DNA from: Syntrophaceae bacterium UBA1163
Lineage (GTDB): Bacteria; Desulfobacterota; BSN033; UBA1163
Assembly: GCA_002311635.1 (NCBI GenBank)
Contig: DBZJ01000226.1
Span: 1 to 20,371, forward strand
DNA: 20,371 nucleotides
Direction of reading: 5' to 3'
Made by a program: the position numbers and the translations under genes. The notes under the pieces are model-generated. The model saw only the letters and a list, made by a program, of their open reading frames with translations, was not told the origin of the DNA and ran no database searches. Positions 1 to 5,050 of the stretch are shown one piece after another. Positions within the stretch are counted from its first letter, which is position 1. Each line of letters opens with the position of its first letter.

Positions 1-132
1 GGAATCAAGGATCTGTCTTTTGACATTTTATCATTCATTCACTCTCCTGACCTTTCAATTGTTCCGGAGCATTCCAATTGCGGATTGCGGAATTCGGATT
101 CGAGAGCAGATTGGATGTCAGGTCAGCACAAT

Positions 133-312
133 TCACTGACTTCCTTCTCCTTTTAATTGTTCTGGACTTCTCTCTTCCAGCCATAATTTACAAATATTCT
201 TCCAGCCGATCCTGCGCCACCTTCCAAAGCAAAGAGCATAGCGCATAGCGTAAATACTCAAGCCATCTTTCTGAGCCGCCTTCAAATCTTCAAGAGATGC
301 AATCGCTGGCAT
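133..312 (-). CDS. Possible 59-aa ORF or gene remnant
   Basis: Minus-strand ATG at 312 with a G-rich stretch (AGGGGGG) seven bases upstream, ending in TGA at 133-135. The product begins MPAIASLEDLKAAQKDG and passes through the CATAGCG heptamer array, which translates to an AMRYALC-type stretch. No family is recognised. It lies downstream of the minus-strand promoter module at 495-523, but terminator 377-407 stands between them. It may be non-coding or a fragment of a gene into which the heptamers expanded. Confidence 0.2.
   Translation of the reverse strand: MPAIASLEDLKAAQKDGLSIYAMRYALCFGRWRRIGWKNICKLWLEERSPEQLKGEGSQ
234..250. repeat. CATAGCG-type heptamer array
   Basis: Two to three tandem units of CATAGCG. 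Larger arrays of the same family occur at 2102-2132, 9673-9696, 14231-14264 and 17866-17955. Confidence 0.6.
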
Positions 313-329
313 GGGCTACCCCCCTATAA

Positions 330-365
330 CCGTGAGTCGTGAAGCGTGAGGCGCAAGGTGTAAGA
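330..365. repeat. CGTGAGG-type heptamer array
   Basis: Degenerate tandem units of seven bases on the CGTGAGG / CGTGAAG / CGCAAGG theme. Related arrays occur at 533-578 and 3643-3660, with shorter decayed traces near 5033-5044, 6649-6685, 6764-6790 and 9738-9765. All sit in spacers, and some directly abut truncated genes. Confidence 0.6.
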
Positions 366-376
366 CTCAAAAAACC

Positions 377-407
377 AAAAAGCCCATTCGTTTTGAGAAC
401 AGGCTTT
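377..407 (-). terminator. Rho-independent terminator, repeat copy A
   Basis: On the minus strand, arms AAAGCC and GGCTTT (plus 402-407 and 379-384) enclose a CA/CA internal loop and a short inner TTC/GAA pairing, followed by a run of five T. Positions 379-424 match 2020-2065 at 45 of 46 bases, so this is a copied element and not an independent terminator. No protein gene ends immediately upstream on this strand; the nearest upstream signal is the promoter-like module at 495-523. Confidence 0.65.
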
Positions 408-441
408 GATTTTAACCAGTCATTCGGATACCCCACCCTGT

Positions 442-478
442 CAATTGCAGATTGTAGATTGCGAATTGCGGATTGAAG
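442..478. repeat. ATTGCGG-type heptamer array
   Basis: Units on the theme ATTGCGG / ATTGCGA / ATTGCAG at seven- to eight-base spacing. The array and its right flank (458-503) match 6583-6628 at 45 of 46 bases. Another array lies at about 75-104 and a short trace at 6715-6728. Confidence 0.6.
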
Positions 479-494
479 ATAAAAATTTTGCCCC

Positions 495-523
495 ACTATA
501 TCAGAAACGCCACACAAAGGCAA
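495..523 (-). promoter_or_regulatory. Promoter-like module, copy A
   Basis: Minus strand: -35 TTGCCT (518-523), 17-bp spacer, -10 TATAGT (495-500). The same arrangement recurs at 2171-2199 and 6620-6648 with TTGTCA or TTGCCA as the -35. The copies share TATATCA next to the -10, and two of the three share CAATTATCTGA at the -35. Predicted transcription starts near 488 and runs left into terminator A. Promoter activity is inferred from sequence only. Confidence 0.5.
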
Positions 524-532
524 TTATCTGAA

Positions 533-578
533 CCGTGAGCCGTAAAGCGTAAGGGGTGGGCCGCAAGGTGCAAGGCGA
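533..578. repeat. CGTGAGG-type heptamer array, second copy
   Basis: Degenerate CGTGAGC, CGTAAAG, CGTAAGG and CGCAAGG units between promoter module A and the hicBA terminator. It immediately follows CAATTATCTGA (521-531), an association also seen at 2198-2220. Confidence 0.55.
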
Positions 579-584
579 AAAACG

Positions 585-612
585 AAAAGCCCATTCTTCT
601 TAAGAATAGGCT
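585..612 (-). terminator. Terminator downstream of hicBA, repeat copy B
   Basis: Minus-strand hairpin with arms AGCC/GGCT and ATTCTT/AAGAAT around a three-base loop, followed by a broken T run. It lies about 50 bp past the hicA stop, so it most likely ends the hicBA message. Its ATGGGCTTTT end matches the same end of copies at 377-407 and 2015-2048. Confidence 0.7.
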
Positions 613-663
613 CTGTTTTGAATCATATGATAAATCCTCTTCACCCCTTTAGTGAGGAAGTCG

Positions 664-891
664 TCACTCAAGAATTCTTAGTAGTTCATCTTTTGTCATT
701 TCCACATCCCTTAAGATCTTTGATAAAAGCCCTGGGCCAATTGTCTCTCCCGAATGAACGGGAACCACAGTTGCCCGCCCATCATCATGTTTCAGGAAGA
801 CATGGCTGCCTCTTTGCCTTTCCACGACGAATCCAACCTTTTTAAGCAAAGAGACAACCTCTTTTCCTGTTAAAGATGGCAACTTGCTCAT
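664..891 (-). CDS. hicA: HicA family mRNA interferase toxin
   Basis: A 75-aa protein of the HicA/YcfA family, a small double-stranded-RNA-binding-fold ribonuclease that cleaves mRNA when not bound by HicB. The family signature is clear: basic N-terminal helix, then GFVVERQRGSHVFLKH with the catalytic histidine at about residue 30, then a VPVHSGETIGPGLLSKILRD segment typical of HicA. Length matches the family. Its ATG overlaps the hicB stop by four bases (ATGA, 888-891), so translation is probably coupled to the antitoxin. Unlike the canonical hicA-hicB order, the antitoxin comes first. The gene appears intact and should be functional; activity is inferred. Confidence 0.93.
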   Translation of the reverse strand: MSKLPSLTGKEVVSLLKKVGFVVERQRGSHVFLKHDDGRATVVPVHSGETIGPGLLSKILRDVEMTKDELLRILE

Positions 892-1097
892 AAAGCAATT
901 TTCTGGACACCAACAAGATGGGTAATCGGATATTTCTTCCCATACACTTCTAAACAGAGCTGGATGGCCTCCTTAATCCTTTCCATTAATGTGTCCAGAG
1001 ACTTGGCCTGCGTGTGGCATCCCTTAAGCTCAGGAACTTCCGCAATATAGTATCCTTCTTCATCCTGTTCTATGATCACTGTAAATTCTTTAGCCAT
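888..1097 (-). CDS. hicB: HicB family antitoxin
   Basis: A 69-aa antitoxin with the HicB partial RNase-H-like fold: FTVIIEQDEEGYYIAEVPELKGCHTQAKSLDTLMERIKEAI is diagnostic. It lacks an obvious C-terminal ribbon-helix-helix or HTH domain, so it is the short HicB form; it should neutralise HicA directly, and DNA binding is uncertain. A GTG at 1103 would add two residues, but GAGGG sits seven bases before the ATG at 1097 and only one base before the GTG, so the ATG is preferred. A -10-like TATTAT lies just upstream without a clear -35. It forms a two-gene operon with hicA. Confidence 0.92.
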   Translation of the reverse strand: MAKEFTVIIEQDEEGYYIAEVPELKGCHTQAKSLDTLMERIKEAIQLCLEVYGKKYPITHLVGVQKIAL

Positions 1098-1159
1098 CTT
1101 CACACCCTCTTATAATAAACGATAACCCAATGTACCAAAAAGAAACCAGAAAATCAATT

Positions 1160-1363
1160 TTATTTAGAAATCGGAGTCACATCTTTCAGCATAGCGGTAG
1201 AAGCTAATAGATAAGTTGCCCTTTCTCCTAGGTTCACAATCCTCTTCGCCTCTTCGAGGTCCAATATGGCTTCTTTCAATAAGGCCTCTATCTGGACAAA
1301 CCCTGCCTTTTGTTTTCTTATCTTCCCTGATTTTTCAAGTTTTTTAATAAGCTTATCCGGCAC
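1160..1363 (-). CDS. Truncated HEPN-domain protein (N-terminal fragment)
   Basis: A 67-aa product that resembles only the first half of HEPN proteins paired with MNT nucleotidyltransferases: a basic start, then LLKEAILDLEEAKRIV and a TYLLASTAMLK segment that corresponds to the family's usual AYNAMLKAGRALM helix. The frame then diverges and stops (DVTPISK). The second half of the four-helix bundle, including the RX4-6H catalytic motif, is absent, so it should have no RNase activity. It starts at GTG and overlaps the MNT gene end by 11 bases, the normal arrangement for an MNT-HEPN operon. Probably a decayed toxin whose partner remains intact. The hicB promoter region begins directly after its stop. 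Confidence 0.65.
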   Translation of the reverse strand: MPDKLIKKLEKSGKIRKQKAGFVQIEALLKEAILDLEEAKRIVNLGERATYLLASTAMLKDVTPISK

Positions 1364-1919
1364 TCAGCACACCCTTTAAAATGAGAATTTTGTCTTTCAA
1401 AACCAGGTTGAGAAAACCTCCTTCCTTTTTTCTCTCTTTTTCAAATTCTTCTCTGGTATAGGAAGTAAAGTTGATCTCTCTGTTCAATTTCGACTCAAGA
1501 CCACGAATATCATGAGTCAATTTGCTTTGTGGAAACTCACCTACCACTACAAGATCTATATCTGAGGCTTTTTTCTCCTTATCTTTAGCATACGACCCGT
1601 AAATAAAAGCCAAGGCAATCCCTCCAAATTTTAAAACGACCTCCTTGATGCTTCCCTCCACGCCCTCTGTCTTAGAGATAATCCTCTTAAGCTCTCTAAA
1701 CAGAGGATAGGTTTTGTTGAGGGAAAAATATTTGACCCTTCCTTTTGTCATCGAGGCGTAGAGCCCCTCCTCCTCCAGTTTTTTCAACTCCCTCGAAAGA
1801 TTGCCTGGATCTTCATCGATGAGACTGGAGAGCTCTCTCACATAGTAATTTTCGTCCGGATGCGTAAAAGAATAGGTTAATAATTTTTTTCTTAATTTCG
1901 TATTGAGCAACACCGACAT
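1353..1919 (-). CDS. Winged-helix MNT-type nucleotidyltransferase (antitoxin)
   Basis: A 188-aa protein with an N-terminal winged helix-turn-helix (about 1-75; YYVRELSSLIDEDPGNLSRELKKLEEEGL) and a minimal nucleotidyltransferase domain with G108-S109 and D120-x-D122 (GSYAKDKEKKASDIDLVVVG). In HEPN-MNT modules such enzymes modify the HEPN toxin with AMP; the winged helix suggests it also represses its own promoter. All key residues are visible, so it looks functional even though the HEPN partner downstream is truncated. Upstream are two palindromes 21 bp apart (1934-1977), likely operators. The ribosome binding site is weak (AGAAGA). Confidence 0.85.
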   Translation of the reverse strand: MSVLLNTKLRKKLLTYSFTHPDENYYVRELSSLIDEDPGNLSRELKKLEEEGLYASMTKGRVKYFSLNKTYPLFRELKRIISKTEGVEGSIKEVVLKFGGIALAFIYGSYAKDKEKKASDIDLVVVGEFPQSKLTHDIRGLESKLNREINFTSYTREEFEKERKKEGGFLNLVLKDKILILKGVLSAG

Positions 1920-1933
1920 GTTTGAGGTCTTCT

Positions 1934-1977
1934 TTTGTTGTTATTTTTACATCATTTGTTGTAAATAATACAACAAA
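1934..1977 (-). promoter_or_regulatory. Double palindromic operator of the MNT gene
   Basis: Perfect palindrome with arms TTTGTTGTA (1955-1963) and TACAACAAA (1969-1977) around a five-base centre. A second, imperfect copy lies exactly 21 bp left: TTTGTTGTT at 1934 and TACATCATT at 1948, in the same 9-5-9 layout. Two helical turns of spacing suggests two dimers on the same DNA face. The likely ligand is the winged helix of the adjacent MNT gene (inference). Confidence 0.6.
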
Positions 1978-2014
1978 GACTATCCTGATTCAAGGACTTT
2001 CTGCTAGGGGATCT

Positions 2015-2048
2015 AAAAAAAAGCCCATTCTTTTTGAGAACAGGCTTT
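2015..2048 (-). terminator. Rho-independent terminator, repeat copy C
   Basis: Minus strand: arms AAAGCC/GGCTTT and TTCT/AGAA separated by a symmetric CA/CA loop, followed by eight T. It is the strongest of the three copies. It lies between the DUF4143 ATPase gene and the MNT gene and insulates the latter from upstream transcription. Positions 2020-2065 match 379-424 at 45 of 46 bases. Confidence 0.75.
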
Positions 2049-2164
2049 GATTTTAACCAGTCATTGACTCCCCCACCGGATTCGCCCCACCATGTAATAG
2101 CCGCATGGTGCATAGCGCATAGAGCATAGCGCCATTATCGAATAGCAAAAATTAAGGAGTAATT
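2016..2164 (-). ncRNA. Candidate short transcript, unit C
   Basis: Bounded by promoter module C and terminator C. It shares its 3' 46 bases (45 identical) with unit A but carries CATAGCG heptamers in place of ATTGCGG heptamers. Expression and function are unknown; a non-transcribed composite repeat is an equal possibility. Confidence 0.3.
2102..2132. repeat. CATAGCG-type heptamer array
   Basis: Four tandem seven-base units: CATGGTG, CATAGCG, CATAGAG, CATAGCG. It occupies the position filled by ATTGCGG heptamers in the sister spacer at 442-478. Confidence 0.65.
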
Positions 2165-2170
2165 GCGCTC

Positions 2171-2199
2171 ACTATATCAGAAAAAGAAAGGGATGACAA
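2171..2199 (-). promoter_or_regulatory. Promoter-like module, copy C
   Basis: Minus strand: -35 TTGTCA (2194-2199), 17-bp spacer, -10 TATAGT (2171-2176). This is the best consensus match of the three copies. Predicted transcription would run left through the CATAGCG array and stop at terminator 2015-2048, giving an RNA of about 150 nt with no evident coding frame. Confidence 0.5.
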
Positions 2200-2250
2200 T
2201 TATCTGAGCCGCGAGGCGTCTGCCTACGCCAAGAGGCTTCGGCGGACAAG

Positions 2251-2309
2251 CCTGCCTACCCTGTATCCCGCGAGACGCGGGACTAGGTTCAGGGCCTGCG
2301 GTAGGCAGG
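2251..2309. repeat. Nested stem-loop repeat
   Basis: Outer arms CCTGCCTACC (2251-2260) and GGTAGGCAGG (2300-2309) pair perfectly. Inside, CCCTG (2259-2263) can pair with CAGGG (2290-2294), and TCCCGCG/CGCGGGA (2266-2282) forms a tight hairpin. A decayed relative may lie at about 9764-9800. It sits 60 bp past the end of the ATPase gene and could act as an RNA 3'-end structure. Confidence 0.55.
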
Positions 2310-2370
2310 TTAGGCGCGAAGCGTCAATCATAGAAGGGAAAGAATTTGGAAAGTCTAATTCCAAACTTGT

Positions 2371-3564
2371 TCAACGAAGCCAGCGCTCAATCGACGTTTT
2401 CAAAAATTCCCCCACTGGGATTCCTTGCTCTCCGACCAAGAGTTGACGCTTTACTCGAAAGGCTTTCGAGAAGGCTTCCATCCCAAGAAGACGGTCTCTT
2501 CTTCGCCCGCTTTTTACCTCAATGGCAGCAACATCATTCCCGGCCCGCAGGACAAAATCCACTTCCTGATTTCTTTCAAGCCAGTAAAAGACTTCGATGT
2601 TCTTTCCCCTTGTGCCGTTAACAAGATGGGCCCCTACTGCTGATTCAACCAGTCTCCCCCAATAATCACGGTCCTGTTGAGCGGCCTCAAGAGAAAGACG
2701 GGAGGATGCAGACATCAAAGCGGTGTTTAAAACCTGGATCTTGGGGCTCGATGATCGTTGCTTCACGCGTTTTCCAGAAAACTTTGACAATCCTGAGATC
2801 AAACCCGCCCCATTGAGCAGGTCAAGGTAGTGCGCCAGGGTAGTCGTATTTCCAGCGTCGTGCAACTGTCCAAGCATTTTTTGATACGAGAGCACCTGCC
2901 CTGAGTAATCGCAGCATAACTGAAACAGTCGCCGAAGCAGAGCAGGCTTATCGACACGGGTCAGTAGGAGAATATCCCGGGAGATCGTTGTCTCAATGAG
3001 CGAATCGATGATGTACCTGGCCCAGCGTTCATGCTCATCGATGAGCCCGGCCGCACCCGGATAGCCCCCATACAAAATATATTGCTCTAAATCCCAGCCG
3101 AAAGCCTCCCTCATCTCGGCATAAGACCAGTGAGTCACAGGAATGATTTCAAAGCGTCCGGCTAAACTTTCCGTTAATCCTCTCTGGACGAGGAGGGGCG
3201 AGGACCCGAGAAGGACCACCTTCAGGGGGAGACCTGAACGGGTATCCTCATCCCAAAGGCGTTTGATGATCTCGGACCATTCTGAAACTTTTTGAGTTTC
3301 GTCGAGGATCAGAAGGGCACCTCTCCTCCTATTCTTTTCATTGATTTTTAGACGGGCGATTTCCCACTGCTGGGCTAACCAGGTACGATCCCGCAAGGTG
3401 GGCTCATCGGCTGTCACGGAGTGAACGGGAATAGGGACGGCCTCCATCAATTGGCGAGCCATCGTGGTTTTCCCAACCTGTCTCGGTCCAGCCAGAACCT
3501 GGATGAACCGCCTGGGCTCTTGAATGCGCTTTAACAGAGTATGAAAGATCGCTCGCTTGTACAA
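2371..3564 (-). CDS. AAA ATPase with C-terminal DUF4143
   Basis: A 397-aa protein of the AAA_14 plus DUF4143 family. Walker A is GPRQVGKT (26-33) and Walker B is LLILDE (84-89), followed by a GSS sensor-like strand (120-122) and ESLAGRFE (132-139), all typical. The C-terminal half carries a PD-(D/E)XK-like constellation: E307, D336 in EVDF, and E349-x-K351 in IEVKSG. These proteins are common in accessory regions; their biological role is unsettled and defence or toxin-antitoxin roles have been proposed. The TTG start at 3564 follows AGAGG by four bases. It looks full length and single-gene. A perfect 18-bp palindrome lies 24 bp upstream, probably an operator at its promoter. Confidence 0.88.
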   Translation of the reverse strand: MYKRAIFHTLLKRIQEPRRFIQVLAGPRQVGKTTMARQLMEAVPIPVHSVTADEPTLRDRTWLAQQWEIARLKINEKNRRRGALLILDETQKVSEWSEIIKRLWDEDTRSGLPLKVVLLGSSPLLVQRGLTESLAGRFEIIPVTHWSYAEMREAFGWDLEQYILYGGYPGAAGLIDEHERWARYIIDSLIETTISRDILLLTRVDKPALLRRLFQLCCDYSGQVLSYQKMLGQLHDAGNTTTLAHYLDLLNGAGLISGLSKFSGKRVKQRSSSPKIQVLNTALMSASSRLSLEAAQQDRDYWGRLVESAVGAHLVNGTRGKNIEVFYWLERNQEVDFVLRAGNDVAAIEVKSGRRRDRLLGMEAFSKAFRVKRQLLVGEQGIPVGEFLKTSIERWLR

Positions 3565-3588
3565 TTTTCCTCTGGCCGTATAACAAAT

Positions 3589-3634
3589 TACTCAATATAT
3601 TGAGTATTATTACTCAACGTAATTAGTAAATCAA
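3589..3634 (-). promoter_or_regulatory. Promoter and palindromic operator of the DUF4143 ATPase gene
   Basis: TACTCAATATATTGAGTA (3589-3606) is a perfect 18-bp palindrome, with a third half-site TACTCAA at 3611-3617. On the minus strand TTGATT (3629-3634) and AATAAT (3606-3611) are 17 bp apart and could be -35 and -10, which puts the palindrome at the transcription start. The binding protein is unknown; the ATPase has no recognised DNA-binding domain. Confidence 0.5.
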
Positions 3635-3642
3635 GTACCTGA

Positions 3643-3660
3643 ACCGTGAGGCGTGAGGTG
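3643..3660. repeat. CGTGAGG heptamers at the DUF1016 truncation point
   Basis: Two to three CGTGAGG units lie immediately after the stop of the truncated DUF1016 gene (3661), preceded by ACCTGAACC as in the other composite repeats. The abutment suggests that recombination at or into the repeat removed the 3' half of the gene. Confidence 0.5.
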
Positions 3661-4275
3661 TTATGGTAAGTCGCGCTCCATCTCGCGTTCGGCATGCTCC
3701 TCGCCGAGTTCAAGAAAATCGAAGGTGTACTCATCCTTGACGGCCAGCTTCGCCTGCGCGCGCAGCTTGGGCGTCAGCGCCTTGTCGAAATTGGTCTGGC
3801 CGAGCAAGGTCTCCTCGTAGCTCTGGTTCTCGATCTGGTGGATAAGGACGCTCTTGGTCCACCCGAACTTTTTCGTCATGCGTATGTAGAACTCTCGTTC
3901 GAGGATGTCCTTGCATTTGCCGAGAATAACCAGATGCTTGGCCCAACTGATTTCTCCAACCAGCGGTTGGAGTTTTTCGTGGCCGTGATAAACGAGATAA
4001 AACTGCCTCATATACCAGAGGTTCTGAGACGAAAATCCCTGGATACCCGGAAACTCGGCGCGCAAGTCGGCTGCCAGCCGCTCCACGATCGCCTTACCCC
4101 AACTGGTCCCATCCGCCTGACGTTTGCAGATAACCCGTCCGAGGTCCCAATAGAGTGCTACCAACTCCTTGTTGACGGCCCGCAGAGCATCGTACTGGGC
4201 GGAACGGATGCGTTCCTTGATTTCCGCCAGGAGAGATGGGTAATCACGCGGCATCCCTCGGTCGCCTGCCTTCAT
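3661..4275 (-). CDS. Truncated DUF1016 (YhcG-type) protein, N-terminal half only
   Basis: A 204-aa product covering the DUF1016 N-terminal domain: LYWDLGRVIC, FSSQNLWYMRQFYLVY, ISWAKHLVILGKCKDILEREFYIRM and YTFDFLELGEEHAEREME are family landmarks. Complete proteins run to about 340 aa and continue into a PD-(D/E)XK nuclease domain; here the frame ends right after the inter-domain junction, so the D and E-x-K residues are missing. It should lack nuclease activity but might still bind partners or DNA. Its ATG overlaps the stop of the upstream DUF1016 gene (ATGA, 4272-4275). Codon use is more GC-rich than in its neighbour, which suggests a separate origin. Confidence 0.75.
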   Translation of the reverse strand: MKAGDRGMPRDYPSLLAEIKERIRSAQYDALRAVNKELVALYWDLGRVICKRQADGTSWGKAIVERLAADLRAEFPGIQGFSSQNLWYMRQFYLVYHGHEKLQPLVGEISWAKHLVILGKCKDILEREFYIRMTKKFGWTKSVLIHQIENQSYEETLLGQTNFDKALTPKLRAQAKLAVKDEYTFDFLELGEEHAEREMERDLP

Positions 4276-4958
4276 ACATTCGACTCCCCAAAGTTCTCCT
4301 GATGCTTCGTCATCGCCACGAACTTAAATGCCTCCAATTCCCTTAAGATTGCCGTTTCAAGGTCTTTCTCGCTATAAGTATCCTTTAAACCAAGGAAGTC
4401 AAGAAAATAAGGATCACGAAAAACCAAGTCAGGCGTCAGTTTATCCTCTTCCCGTAATTTAATGAGCTCTTGTTTAGCCAACTCCGCTGGCTTCTTGGAA
4501 AGAGCGGTCCGCTCAAAGAGCATACCCGGGATTTTCTGACGAAGGGTGCGGACACTCCAGCGTTCAATCCGACACATCTCAGCATAGAAGTCACGTTTGA
4601 GATCGTCATCGAGTGGAATGATGGTGACGAAATGGCTCCAACCCAATTGTCGTGACAGTGTCACGACAATTTGCTCATCTGGGAATGCTGCAGCAAATTG
4701 AACCATTCGCCGCAAGTTTTTCTCAGAAAAGCCTGTCCCGAATTCCTCGACCAATTGTGCACTCACTGCGTACACAATCTGCTCACCATATTCCGCCCTT
4801 TTTTCATTCAGGATATCCTGGCGAATGCGCCTTCCTACACGCCAGTACAGCAGGACCAGGGCGGAATTCACCTGCCGCGCCACATCCTGTCGCGCCTCAA
4901 TGATCAGCGACCTTAAATCCTGGAACAGGCTGTCTGATGTTTGAAGGAGTTTTGTCAT
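4272..4958 (-). CDS. Truncated DUF1016 (YhcG-type) protein, second paralog
   Basis: A 228-aa product with the DUF1016 N-terminal domain: ALVLLYWRVGRRI, FSEKNLRRMVQFA, VVTLSRQLGWSHFVTIIPL, LKRDFYAEMCRIERWSVRTLRQKI, then DPYFLDFLGLKDTYSEKDLETAILRELEAF. In full-length members this leads into an ILELG...F(V)ARQ...DLLFYH nuclease segment; here it changes to an unrelated tail (KFVAMTKHQENFG) and stops, so the nuclease core is lost. It is clearly diverged from the adjacent truncated paralog, so this is not a recent duplication. The coding DNA for VVTLSRQL contains a perfect 27-bp palindrome (4645-4671) that is also kept in a dead copy at 10.7 kb. Confidence 0.78.
   Translation of the reverse strand: MTKLLQTSDSLFQDLRSLIIEARQDVARQVNSALVLLYWRVGRRIRQDILNEKRAEYGEQIVYAVSAQLVEEFGTGFSEKNLRRMVQFAAAFPDEQIVVTLSRQLGWSHFVTIIPLDDDLKRDFYAEMCRIERWSVRTLRQKIPGMLFERTALSKKPAELAKQELIKLREEDKLTPDLVFRDPYFLDFLGLKDTYSEKDLETAILRELEAFKFVAMTKHQENFGESNV
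4645..4671. repeat. Perfect 27-bp palindrome inside the DUF1016 gene
   Basis: Arms AATTGTCGTGACA (4645-4657) and TGTCACGACAATT (4659-4671) around one central base. The relic at 10723-10749 has the same palindrome with one changed base pair in both arms (AATGGTCGTGACA and its exact complement) and a swapped centre. The segment encodes the conserved IVVTLSRQL stretch. Confidence 0.8.
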
Positions 4959-5050
4959 AACCGTTCTGGCGCGTCCGTAGCTAAATCATTTGAGACCATA
5001 CCAGAAAAACAAAAAAGCCCATCCCTTTAATACCGTGAGTCGTGTCCCCC

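Larger units (their letters stand above)
376..488 (-). ncRNA. Candidate short transcript, unit A
   Basis: Bounded by promoter module A and terminator A, this would be a minus-strand RNA of about 110 nt. Its middle is an ATTGCGG-type heptamer array (442-478) and its last third is near-identical to unit C. No good reading frame with a ribosome binding site is seen inside. It could instead be an untranslated composite repeat with fortuitous signals; expression is unknown. Confidence 0.3.
1..663. other. Repeat-rich spacer without a confident gene
   Basis: No convincing protein gene is seen left of hicA. The stretch holds ATTGCGG-type heptamers (about 75-104 and 442-478), CATAGCG-type heptamers (234-250), CGTGAGG-type heptamers (330-365 and 533-578), two hairpin terminators (377-407 and 585-612) and one minus-strand promoter-like module (495-523). 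A minus-strand frame at 133-312 (ATG, 59 codons, purine-rich stretch upstream) reads through the CATAGCG array. Its product matches nothing I recognise and it may be the remnant of a gene invaded by the repeat. Longer open frames here are translations of repeats. Confidence 0.7.
1978..2370. other. Composite-repeat spacer between ATPase and MNT genes
   Basis: No protein gene is seen. From left to right it holds terminator copy C, a short stretch shared with the 377-424 region, a CATAGCG array (2102-2132), a promoter-like module (2171-2199), CAATTATCTGA with a CGCGAGG trace, and a large stem-loop (2251-2309). Together these form the same modular series as 377-541, but with a different heptamer family in the middle. 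Confidence 0.65.

Noticed and set aside
290..523. Minus-strand 77-codon frame through the composite repeat
   Set aside because: It translates the ATTGCGG heptamers, the terminator hairpin and the CGTGAGG array; better explained as non-coding repeat.
3694..4302. Long plus-strand frame of 202 codons
   Set aside because: Antisense shadow of the DUF1016 gene, whose minus-strand product has clear family motifs.
5008..5030. Terminator at the ATGGGCTTTTTT stretch upstream of the DUF1016 gene (also near 5400-5415)
   Set aside because: The right arm and T run of the repeat terminator are present, but I cannot find a matching left arm; probably decayed copies.
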